Positions 35,530 to 46,300 of a stretch of DNA of 64,000 nt are shown here, one piece after another. The notes beneath the pieces are model-generated. The model ran no database searches. It was not told the origin of the DNA and saw only the letters and a list, made by a program, of their open reading frames with translations. The translations under genes were made by a program, and so were the position numbers. This DNA comes from Allium sativum (lineage: Eukaryota > Streptophyta > Magnoliopsida > Asparagales > Amaryllidaceae), in contig CM060926.1 in NCBI GenBank assembly GCA_030737875.1, forward strand, positions 166,431,079 through 166,495,078, in the 5' to 3' direction. Position 1 is the stretch's first letter. Each line of letters starts with the position of its first letter.

Positions 35530-35885
35530 TATTGGTTAAGTTTACCCATGGGTCCAAGTTGACTTAACCCCCAATCACGTATTCAATTCAACCCATGCGT
35601 CATGTCAAATTGGTTAAGTGTTATCCAACAGTTCACTTTGACTTAACCCACCCATATATCGAGTCAAATTGGTTAAGTGTTATCTAGAGGTTCACGTTGA
35701 CTTAACCCACCCATATATCATGTTAAATTGGTTAAGCGTTATCTATCAGTTCGTGTTGACTTAACCTACCTATATATCATGTCAAATTGGTTAAGTGTTA
35801 TCCGGTGGTTCAAGTTGACTTAACCCACCCATATATCGAGTCATATTGGTTAAGTGTTGTCTAGTATTTCATGTTGACTTAATTT
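35530..35885 (-). repeat. GGTTAAGT...ACTTAACC inverted-repeat array (D 5' LTR)
   Basis: Same unit and order as at 29090-29450; the arms are kept while spacers vary. Confidence 0.8.
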
Positions 35886-35943
35886 TACCATACTAGCATG
35901 TGTCATTAGCATTAATTAATTATCAATGCCTAACCTCTCACAT

Positions 35944-36124
35944 TAGACCTATTGTTGAGGTCATTGGATGTGCCGGTTGGTTCCGGGCAGGATTACACCA
36001 CAACTTAATCTAACCTCGGGTTTCAAGCTCGTCATGACTAACTTCTCACATTAGAACCTATTGTTTGCGGTCATTGGATGTGCCGGGCGGTTCCGGGCAG
36101 GATTACACCGCAAACTCATTTTAA
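35944..36124 (-). repeat. Tandem pair of conserved LTR stem-loops (copy 5)
   Basis: Matches copy 4, with inner arms TTGTTTGCGG/CCGCAAAC intact in the second hairpin and one changed base in an outer arm. Confidence 0.78.
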
Positions 36125-37275
36125 CCTCGAGTTAGCCATGCTTCATGTTTAGTTCACGTCCATTCTAGATGTCATATTTTAATTATCAATTCACAAGCAT
36201 GTTCGTGTTTATTCTAGATGTCATATGTCAATTATCAATTTCATGTCATGAATCGAGTTCCAAAATTACATAAAAACATGGTTTGTCAAACATATTCCAT
36301 TTTTAATTACGTTTCTAGGATCTTAACGGCATATCCAATTTCCAAGTCTCAAATTCAAGCTTTACCCAAAAACCCCAATTTATGTTCATGTTTATAATCC
36401 CATTAATAGGCTATACCTTTTATTCTAATTTTTCCATACATGTGTTCCTAACAGGTTACTATCATTCCTCATAGGTTGGTTAAGTTTATTCATATGTCAA
36501 GTGCTACTTAACCAATTTCTACTTTGCTTATACAACCATTTGTGAAATAATCTTTTTACCCAAATTACTCAATTATAGCCAAATTCAACAATTCCATGTT
36601 ATCCATATCCAAACATGCCAATTTCCAAAATCCCATTATACCCAATCAATATTTTCCCAATATATTTCCCCACGTTTATACATATAATCTAATTCAACTT
36701 TTAGGCTTAATTTCAAGTCACAAACAAATTCCTCCAATTGTCCCAATATTTGCAATAATAATTGTTATGACACAATTTCCCAACTTTCAGATTATATTCC
36801 TCGATCGCATAAAATAAGTTATTCCCCAATATTCCCATATTTCAATCGTACGTATGTGTAATAAGATTTCGTATAGGTTCGAGATAACCTAGATCCAAAA
36901 ATAAAAAGTGAAGGAGAATAAAAGAACAATTATTATAACATAAATCTTGTATTGAATTTATAACTGGGGAATGGTGAACGATAATAATACTATTATGCAA
37001 TAAGTTTATTATAATTCCACTCACCTTGACTGGATTGGAGAAATAAGCGATTTGTCGTTGATGTAGAACGCTGATTTAATCTTCTTATTTGATTATTGGG
37101 GAAGAGCATGAATTGTTGATGAAGAACCATACTACTTGATTTGATTAAACTCCAAAGTTGATGAAGAACTTGCAATATAATTTAGATTTTTAGGGCGGCG
37201 GCCATGTTTAGTTGAAGTTTGGCAGCATGGAGGCGTCTTAAGGAATTGTAATGAATTAGGGTTAGGTCTTGCTAT

Positions 37276-37288
37276 GTATTTATAGGTG
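37276..37288 (-). promoter_or_regulatory. TATA box of D 5' LTR
   Basis: CACCTATAAATAC on the minus strand, identical to the D 3' LTR. Confidence 0.65.
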
Positions 37289-37387
37289 TAGGGAGTGCTT
37301 TAGAGCCCTTAGACTGACATAGAAGCCATCCGACCCGTACATCACATCAAAACATGTCACAGGAACTGAAATTGCCCAAAGCTGGAG

Positions 37388-37458
37388 ATCGACGTGATCC
37401 CCAGGTCGACCCCCTGGTCGACCTGATCCCCAGGTCGACCTGACCCCCAGGTCGACCT
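37388..37458 (-). promoter_or_regulatory. GTCGAC-rich cluster (D 5' LTR)
   Basis: Five (G/A)TCGAC words in 71 bp, including the palindrome GGTCGACC several times. The number and spacing differ from the 3' LTR copy, so the cluster is still changing. Confidence 0.62.
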
Positions 37459-38565
37459 GCCTGGTTTTGGTAGGAAATTCCTCACCCAACTGCCTGGGTC
37501 GAGTTTCGAACTGTTTTGAATTTGTAACGACCCTGAATTTTGGGGCCAAGTTAAAATTTATTTTAAGTGATTTTAAATGAGTTTTGATATTTAAAATAAT
37601 CTATTTTAAATAATAAGGATCACAAATTTGGTTCAAATCGAAGTTAGAATGAATAAATTAATTTTAAATATAAAAAGAGCTAGAAATGGCGCGGTAGTTT
37701 GAAAAGTCAAACTTGAACTTTGACTAACCATATAGGATGCAAAATTTAACGGATTTTAGTAAAACCAAAAATATTAGAATCTATTTAAAAATATCTTTCC
37801 AACGAATCCGAAAAATCGAAATTTCATAGCGGAAATCAAAAGTTATGGCTAATTCAATTTTTAGAAAGGTCGGTGGGTAATTTGCATAGGACAAAAATGC
37901 TACTTTTCACATATGTAGGAATTTGAACTTGAAACCACTTCCATTGGTTTCAGAATGACGTTTCTGCATTGAAAAACAGTAAACACTTATATGTTTCGAG
38001 TTTCAGAAAATATTTGTTTAAAAATGTATTTTTAATATTAAAAATATCCGCCTTGAAAATAGCCATTTTTCAAAAAGTCTCAGAATCGAACGAAATAAAT
38101 TTTGTTGGGTTCGTATCATCAAAACAAAGCTAAAAATGATTTTTTGGTAATTTTTAGAATTAATATATAATTATAATTGATTTTTCAGCATAAACGGGCA
38201 AATTTTTGACTTTAAAAATTCATTAAAAATTCAAACGGTCTCAGAATTGAACGAAACGAATTTTGTTGTGATCGTATCGGCATAAGAAAGCCAAAAATAA
38301 TTTTTCCGGATTTTTCTGACTTCGTATGTGGCCCCGGCAAAATTATATTTACGTTCGAATTTAAAATAAAGGATTTATTTTGAAAATAAAAGAAAACCAT
38401 ACTGTAACTTCAGAATTGGACCATGGGAATAGCGCCATCGCATTCAGAAGACGTCAAAACATTAAGTTCGACAGTCGTTGAGCGCGAATCGGAGGTCGTA
38501 TGTGAAAACGGTATTTTCTTGAATTAAATAATTAATTAAATAATTAAAATAAAACCCTAAATACT

Positions 38566-38579
38566 AGTATATATACCCG
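38566..38579 (+). promoter_or_regulatory. TATA box of element C LTR1
   Basis: AGTATATATACCCG after AAACCCTAAATACT, followed by CTCCTTCTTCTTCCTCTC. The same sequence is at 44429-44442 in LTR2. Confidence 0.65.
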
Positions 38580-39566
38580 TATACAGTACGTATACTCCTT
38601 CTTCTTCCTCTCGTTGAAGCCGCCGTGAAACCCATAGAGCATCAAATTTCAAACTCACTTTTCTCCCTCGTCTCTTAACGAAATTCAACATACCATATAC
38701 CGTTTCGAAGCTCTTTTCAAGATCTTCGATTTGGTACCAATCTCCGCCTCCCCCGTGCCCTGTAGCGCCGCCACCATCGCCACAAGGATCCGCCGGTCGC
38801 AGCCACGCCGGGCCCACCACGTTCGACCGAGCTCCACCCCCTTCTGGCCGCACCTAGATCTCTCCAAGGCGGTCATTCTCCAAAAAACCGCACTCAAAAC
38901 CGTTCAGTAAATCAAAAGTTATCGCGATTTGAAGTTTTGAACAAATTCTGAAATTGAGGTATGCTTCAGATTTTGTCACGCTTTTAAGCGTGGCAGAAGC
39001 AGTTGTTAAAAGTCTGTTTGATTTAAAACATCAATAACTTATGCATATAAACACCGATTCTGAAAATTTCAGATCCGATGGAACCGTGACTTCGAATACA
39101 ACTTTAATACAGAGCAATTGGGAACAAACTTTAATCTAATTGAGGTGAGAATCCTATTTATTTTATTTAAGTAATTATGTTTTAATTATGGATGTTCGCA
39201 TTCATAATCATATATGTATGTGAATCCGCTAAGATATAAACTGTATGTGAATCTGCTATGACTTAATCTGTATGCGTATGCTAGGACAAAACCCACCGTA
39301 TGTTGAGATGTTACAATATAAAATTAAATATATTAAAATCGTTCATGTATGTTGTGTGACATGTTGATATGTAAAAATTAAATATATTAAAATTGTTCAT
39401 GTATGTTGTGTGACATGTTTATATGTTAAAATGTTAACATATCAAAATTGTTCATTGTATGTTATATTAACATTTTTATATATTAAAATAAGAAACTGTT
39501 CATGTATGTTGTAAAGTGACATTTTTGTCAATATCAAAATAAGAAAATGAACACCGTATGTAAATT

Positions 39567-39770
39567 GACACTTTTGTCAATATCAAAATAAGAAAATGAA
39601 CACCGTATGTAAATTGACACTTTTGTCAATATCAAAATAAGAAAATGAACACCGTATGTAAATTGACACTTTTGTCAATATCAAAATAAGAAAATGAACA
39701 CCGTATGTAAATTGACACTTTTGTCAATATCTAAATAAGAAAATCAGCACCGTATGTTGAATGAACAAAT
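39567..39770 (+). repeat. Tandem array I in C LTR1, 49-bp unit
   Basis: GACACTTTTGTCAATATC begins units at 39567, 39616, 39665 and 39714, exactly 49 bp apart, ending in CACCGTATGTAAATT. A partial unit precedes (about 39510). The LTR2 copy is at about 45430-45633. Confidence 0.9.
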
Positions 39771-39774
39771 TTGT

Positions 39775-40190
39775 GTTATAATAGAATTTGTCGCTATGTT
39801 AAAGAATGATATTTTGTGTCATTAACAAAATAGAATTTGTCGCTATGTTAAAGAATGATATTTTGTGTCATTAACAAAATAGAATTTGTCGCTATGTTAA
39901 AGAATGATATTTTGTGTCATTAACAAAATAGAATTTGTCGCTATGTTAAAGAATGATATTTTGTGTCATTAACAAAATAGAATTTGTCGCTATGTTAAAG
40001 AATGATATTTTGTGTCATTAACAAAATAGAATTTGTCGCTATGTTAAAGAATGATATTTTGTGTCATTAACAAAATAGAATTTGTCGCTATGTTAAAGAA
40101 TGATATTTTGTGTCATTAACAAAATAGAATTTGTCGCTATGTTAAAGAATTATATTTTGTGTCATTAACAAAATAGAATTTGTCGCTATA
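39775..40190 (+). repeat. Tandem array II in C LTR1, 49-bp unit, 8 full copies
   Basis: TTGTCGCTATG recurs at 49-bp steps from 39790 to 40182. The units are almost identical, so the array has expanded or been homogenised recently. The LTR2 copy is at about 45638-46053. Confidence 0.92.
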
Positions 40191-40290
40191 TGTAATGAAT
40201 ATTTTTTGTTCATTATTAAAAATAGCATTGTATGTTAATGAACTATATTTTTGTCAAATTAGAAAAAATGCATTGTATGCATAGCATATT

Positions 40291-40510
40291 ATTTTGTCAA
40301 AATAGAAAAGTAGAAACTTGCATTGCACAAAATGATATTTTTGTCAAAATAGAAAAATAGAAACTTGCATTGCATAAAATGATATTTTGTCAAAATAGAA
40401 AAGTAGAAACTTGCATTGCATAAAATGATATTTTGTCAAAATAGAAAAGTAGAAACTTGCATTGCATAAAATGATATTTTGTCAAAATAGAAAAATAGGA
40501 AGTTGCATTG
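40291..40510 (+). repeat. Tandem array III in C LTR1, 46-47-bp unit
   Basis: ATTTTGTCAAAATAGAAAAG steps are 47, 46, 46 and 46 bp, each unit ending CTTGCATTGCA(T/C)AAAAT. The LTR2 copy is at about 46154-46373. Confidence 0.9.
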
Positions 40511-40900
40511 CACAAAATAATATTTTGTCAAGTTAGAACTTTATATAGAAGTGCATTGTATGCATAATATTTTGTCAAGTTAGAACGTTATATAGAAGTG
40601 CATTGTATGCATATAATATTTTGTCATGTTAGAGAAATAGAAATACATTGTATGCATAATATTTTGTCAAGTTAGAACGTTATATAGAAGTGCATTGTAT
40701 GCATATAATATTTTGTCATGTTAGAGAAATAGAAATACATTGTATGCATAATATTTTGTCAAGTTAGAACGTTATATAGAAGTGCATTGTATGCATAATA
40801 TTTTGTCAAGTTAGAAAAATAGAAATGCATTGTATGAATATATTATTTTGTCATGTTAGAAAAATAGAGAAATGCATTGTATGAAACTATCATTTTTGAT
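40511..40900 (+). repeat. Tandem array IV in C LTR1, 43-49-bp unit
   Basis: ATTTTGTCA(A/T)GTTAGA followed by GCATTGTATGCATA, with units alternating between an ACGTTATATAGAAG form and an AAATAGAAAT form. It grades into single diverged units up to about 41280. The LTR2 copy is at about 46374-46763. Confidence 0.85.
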
Positions 40901-42976
40901 ATATTAAAAATAGAGAATTGCATTGTATGTAAACTATCATTTCTGATATGTTGAAAATATAGAATTTCCTTGTATGTAAAATATGAAAATATACACCGTA
41001 TGATTCATTAGCATTTTTGTTAATATCAGAAATAAGGAATGTACTGTAGGATAAATTAACATTATTTTCAATGTTAAATATAAAGAAAATTCCACCGTAT
41101 GATAGTTACACTATTTTATAATGATAAGATTTAGAGAACTTGACCGTAGGAAGAATATATATTATTTATAATGTATATAAAGAGAGAATTCACCCCGTAG
41201 GAAGAATTAACATTATTTATAATGTAAATAAAAGAAATGAAATGTATGTAAGGATAACATTATTTATAATGTTAAACGAAAGGTAAGGAACTGTATTGAA
41301 ACATTAAAATTAATTATATTAAAATAATTAAGGCAAGAATTAATCGTTATAAAATAAAATAACGATATGAAATATGTTTTTCTCAAAATATATGAATGTG
41401 AGATTATTTGGAAAGTCCGGGTTAATCCCATTCCAAATGATCGTACGATTCCAAGAATTCAAGTATGAAGACGGCGCATGAAGACCGTAAATCTCCCCTC
41501 GAATGGACAACGATCAAGACTCTGAATTGGTTTGCTCCCAATTCAAGGGTCGGGATAATTGTCCAAACGTACGTGTTGATTTCACGGGTTTGACCCTAGT
41601 TCAGACCTAGAGCATGGGTATAAATGGATAGTGTGTCTGACATCGTACCCCACAAAATATTATGTTGTTGATATTCAGTTAATATATAAACGATTGGTGG
41701 TAGAGAATTTATTCTCTACTTAACACCCGTTTATATAGTGACGGAAGATCAATAGTACGGTATGGAGTGACGGTGTGGCATACTAAGATGCAACGATCAG
41801 GGTTTCTTGTTGAAAAGCAGAACCTTGTGGTATGAAGAACATGACTTCACGAGCCTCACAAACCGGTAGAGTCTAAAAAGGGGGAAGGGAACGCAGGGAA
41901 AGTAGCACGTTTCTTTCTAGTTAGTAGTCATTTTACTTTTGAAGGATGATGAAATGAGGCGCCTCGGATAGGTCCTATAGGACCGGGGAACGTGTGCTTA
42001 GGAATTGCCAATCCTCTAAGCTGTATGTGAGGACCGGCCCTGCAGTTTTCCAAGGGTTCTTTGCGGGGAATCCTGGGGCATTAACTAGAGTGTCCCGAAT
42101 CGGTAAGGAGTCCTCCCTAGCCTGGACTCATGATGGAAACCCAAATTTCCAATACGACCCCGACGAATTTGTTTGTATTACTAGTACGGAGGCATAATAT
42201 ATGGGTACCTATGCTTCCTAGGATTAATACATTGCTTTGAATTGTTTTAAAACATATACACTAATAATAGTATTAGTTTCGTATTTGGCGTATTTAGCAT
42301 GTTTAACCACCATAAGGTAAAACTCTATCCTCTTGGTGTGCGTTGCATTGTGTGATGGGACCTGAGTCTTATGGTGGTTCCATTTTTCAAAAGACATTGC
42401 GTTTTGTTACGTTTTACTTATCTGTATTGACACTATAGTTATGCACGACAATCCATTAGTACAACCCGTTCCGCGTTAGCGGCGTGGTTTTTGGATTTGC
42501 CTTATTAGTATAAGTTATTTAAGAATTCTCACACCAGTCCCACGACTGACCCATAGTTTGTTTCACCTTTTTGCAAACTTGGGTGCCCTCTCTTCTACAC
42601 GGGCAGCCAAGTAGACAGGTTCATTCTTTGCTTGGAGCTTTTCTTTGAAGCTGCTTATTTTCTCTCTCTTGGATTCTGCTTGGGAGAAGAGGTGATGATT
42701 TGGAGCTTGAAGACTTTTTGTTTCTATTGGCATCTTTTCCTTTATTTTTAGACATCAAACTTATTTCTTTTCTGCAAACTTGTTGTAATAATCTTAGTGT
42801 TCTGTGACTGTGGAATTTCTGTGATTGATGACATTATATTTTTCCGCTGCTATAATGTTATTACTCTATGAATCTCCTTTGCTATATTGTATCTGTGTTC
42901 TGTTTTATTGTATTTATGTTGTATTCCAAAAATGATTTCTCCTGCTTTCACTCGTGGAAGTTTGGGGGTCGTCACA

Positions 42977-43385
42977 GTTGGTATCAGAGCTTTGGTTTAC
43001 AAAGCGGAGTACAACATATCTATAATAATTCGTTTACATAGAATCACTATATTCTATGGCGAACAGTTCATGAGATACATAATAGCCAGTCACTTTATCG
43101 TCATCTTTTCATTCATCCTTCGATCTTTTAGAATCACCTTTTCTGTTGTTTTGACTCTTTCCTTGATCATACGTTCGAAGAAGACTAAGAGAAGTGGCGA
43201 TGCTCAATTGGCACATGTTTACGAAGGAGCGAAAGGACCAACTTCTTCGGTAGAAAGCCTGATGTTATAGGCGGTACTATTTCTGTTTAAAACGTTTCAA
43301 CATTCTCTGTGTTTATTCTTCCTCTTTTCCTCTTCTATTTTTCTTTTTCCTTTTCGGGGACGAAAAGTTTTTAAGTGGGGGAGAC
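42977..43385 (+). other. Internal region of element C (409 bp), no recognised gene
   Basis: Starts GTTGGTATCAGAGCTTTGG (Met-type primer site) and ends CGGGGACGAAAAG then AAGTGGGGGAGAC (polypurine tract). A 127-codon frame (42887-43270) begins inside LTR1 and crosses the primer site. Its end (KKTKRSGDAQLAHVYEGAKG) is charged but matches nothing I recognise. It could be chance or a relic of a polyprotein. Confidence 0.85.
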
Positions 43386-46300
43386 TGTAACGACCCTGAA
43401 TTTTGGGGCCAAGTTAAAATTTATTTTAAGTGATTTTAAATGAGTTTTGATATTTAAAATAATCTATTTTAAATAATAAGGATCACAAATTTGGTTCAAA
43501 TCGAAGTTAGAATGAATAAATTAATTTTAAATATAAAAAGAGCTAGAAATGGCGCGGTAGTTTGAAAAGTCAAACTTGAACTTTGACTAACCATATAGGA
43601 TGCAAAATTTAACGGATTTTAGTAAAACCAAAAATATTAGAATCTATTTAAAAATATCTTTCCAACGAATCCGAAAAATCGAAATTTCATAGCGGAAATC
43701 AAAAGTTATGGCTAATTCAATTTTTAGAAAGGTCGGTGGGTAATTTGCATAGGACAAAAATGCTACTTTTCACATATGTAGGAATTTGAACTTGAAACCA
43801 CTTCCATTGGTTTCAGAATGACGTTTCTGCATTGAAAAACAGTAAACACTTATATGTTTCGAGTTTCAGAAAATATTTGTTTAAAAATGTATTTTTAATA
43901 TTAAAAATATCCGCCTTGAAAATAGCCATTTTTCAAAAAGTCTCAGAATCGAACGAAATAAATTTTGTTGGGTTCGTATCATCAAAACAAAGCTAAAAAT
44001 GATTTTTTGGTAATTTTTAGAATTAATATATAATTATAATTGATTTTTCAGCATAAACGGGCAAATTTTTGACTTTAAAAATTCATTAAAAATTCAAACG
44101 GTCTCAGAATTGAACGAAACGAATTTTGTTGTGATCGTATCGGCATAAGAAAGCCAAAAATAATTTTTCCGGATTTTTCTGACTTCGTATGTGGCCCCGG
44201 CAAAATTATATTTACGTTCGAATTTAAAATAAAGGATTTATTTTGAAAATAAAAGAAAACCATACTGTAACTTCAGAATTGGACCATGGGAATAGCGCCA
44301 TCGCGTTCAGAAGACGTCAAAACATTAAGTTCGACAGTCGTTGAGCGCGAATCGGAGGTCGTATGTGAAAACGGTATTTTCTTGAATTAAATAATTAATT
44401 AAATAATTAAAATAAAACCCTAAATACTAGTATATATACCCGTATACAGTACGTATACTCCTTCTTCTTCCTCTCGTTGAAGCCGCCGTGAAACCCATAG
44501 AGCATCAAATTTCAAACTCACTTTTCTCCCTCGTCTCTTAACGAAATTCAACATACCATATACCGTTTCGAAGCTCTTTTCGAGATCTTCGATTTGGTAC
44601 CAATCTCCGCCTCCCCCGTGCCCTGTAGCGCCGCCACCATCGCCACAAGGATCCGCCGGTCGCAGCCACGCCGGGCCCACCACGTTCGACCGAGCTCCAC
44701 CCCCTTCTGGCCGCACCTAGATCTCTCCAAGGCGGTCATTCTCCAAAAAACCGCACTCAAAACCGTTCAGTAAATCAAAAGTTATCGCGATTTGAAGTTT
44801 TGAACAAATTCTGAAATTGAGGTATGCTTCAGATTTTGTCACGCTTTTAAGCGTGGCAGAAGCAGTTGTTAAAAGTCTGTTTGATTTAAAACATCAATAA
44901 CTTATGCATATAAACACCGATTCTGAAAATTTCAGATCCGATGGAACCGTGACTTCGAATACAACTTTAATACAGAGCAATTGGGAACAAACTTTAATCT
45001 AATTGAGGTGAGAATCCTATTTATTTTATTTAAGTAATTATGTTTTAATTATGGATGTTCGCATTCATAATCATATATGTATGTGAATCCGCTAAGATAT
45101 AAACTGTATGTGAATCTGCTATGACTTAATCTGTATGCGTATGCTAGGACAAAACCCACCGTATGTTGAGATGTTACAATATAAAATTAAATATATTAAA
45201 ATCGTTCATGTATGTTGTGTGACATGTTGATATGTAAAAATTAAATATATTAAAATTGTTCATGTATGTTGTGTGACATGTTTATATGTTAAAATGTTAA
45301 CATATCAAAATTGTTCATTGTATGTTATATTAACATTTTTATATATTAAAATAAGAAACTGTTCATGTATGTTGTAAAGTGACATTTTTGTCAATATCAA
45401 AATAAGAAAATGAACACCGTATGTAAATTGACACTTTTGTCAATATCAAAATAAGAAAATGAACACCGTATGTAAATTGACACTTTTGTCAATATCAAAA
45501 TAAGAAAATGAACACCGTATGTAAATTGACACTTTTGTCAATATCAAAATAAGAAAATGAACACCGTATGTAAATTGACACTTTTGTCAATATCTAAATA
45601 AGAAAATCAGCACCGTATGTTGAATGAACAAATTTGTGTTATAATAGAATTTGTCGCTATGTTAAAGAATGATATTTTGTGTCATTAACAAAATAGAATT
45701 TGTCGCTATGTTAAAGAATGATATTTTGTGTCATTAACAAAATAGAATTTGTCGCTATGTTAAAGAATGATATTTTGTGTCATTAACAAAATAGAATTTG
45801 TCGCTATGTTAAAGAATGATATTTTGTGTCATTAACAAAATAGAATTTGTCGCTATGTTAAAGAATGATATTTTGTGTCATTAACAAAATAGAATTTGTC
45901 GCTATGTTAAAGAATGATATTTTGTGTCATTAACAAAATAGAATTTGTCGCTATGTTAAAGAATGATATTTTGTGTCATTAACAAAATAGAATTTGTCGC
46001 TATGTTAAAGAATTATATTTTGTGTCATTAACAAAATAGAATTTGTCGCTATATGTAATGAATATTTTTTGTTCATTATTAAAAATAGCATTGTATGTTA
46101 ATGAACTATATTTTTGTCAAATTAGAAAAAATGCATTGTATGCATAGCATATTATTTTGTCAAAATAGAAAAGTAGAAACTTGCATTGCACAAAATGATA
46201 TTTTTGTCAAAATAGAAAAATAGAAACTTGCATTGCATAAAATGATATTTTGTCAAAATAGAAAAGTAGAAACTTGCATTGCATAAAATGATATTTTGTC

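Larger units (their letters stand above)
33541..37522 (-). mobile_element. 5' LTR of element D, main part (continues at 48845-49151)
   Basis: Aligns with 27100-31070 along its length. It holds the CTTAGTT array (34981-35310), the GGTTAAG array (35530-35885), the stem-loop pair (35944-36124), a TATA box (37276-37288) and a GTCGAC cluster (37388-37458). Element C inserted at 37522 inside the duplicated GAATT; the LTR resumes at 48845 and ends at 49151. Confidence 0.88.
37523..42976 (+). mobile_element. 5' LTR of element C
   Basis: Runs TGTAACGACCCTG...GGGGGTCGTCACA. U3 is AT-rich. A TATA box is at 38566-38579, followed by a CT-rich leader and a GC-rich patch (38740-38860). A perfect hairpin CACGCTT-TT-AAGCGTG lies near 38978-38993. 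A 2-kb zone of 43-49-bp tandem repeats follows (about 39290-41280). The U5-like part has CTCACACCAGTCCCACGACT and TTGGGTGCCC, also recognisable in the right LTR of E. A 67-codon frame at 41994-42197 starts at GTG and has no recognised match. Confidence 0.93.

Noticed and set aside
38557..38897. Minus-strand frames of 98 and 70 codons, identical in both C LTRs (also 44420-44760)
   Set aside because: They run against the LTR promoter and arise from the GC-rich leader. Identity between copies only reflects the youth of the element.
39567..40510. CRISPR-like regular repeats
   Set aside because: Units are directly adjacent with no unique spacers, in a plant LTR; this is an ordinary tandem array.
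41994..42197. 67-codon + strand frame present in both C LTRs (also 47857-48060)
   Set aside because: It begins at GTG, has no motif I recognise, and its conservation is explained by LTR identity.
42887..43270. 127-codon frame crossing the C LTR end and primer site
   Set aside because: The first part is LTR sequence read through and the rest has no recognised domain. Kept only as a remark under the internal region.
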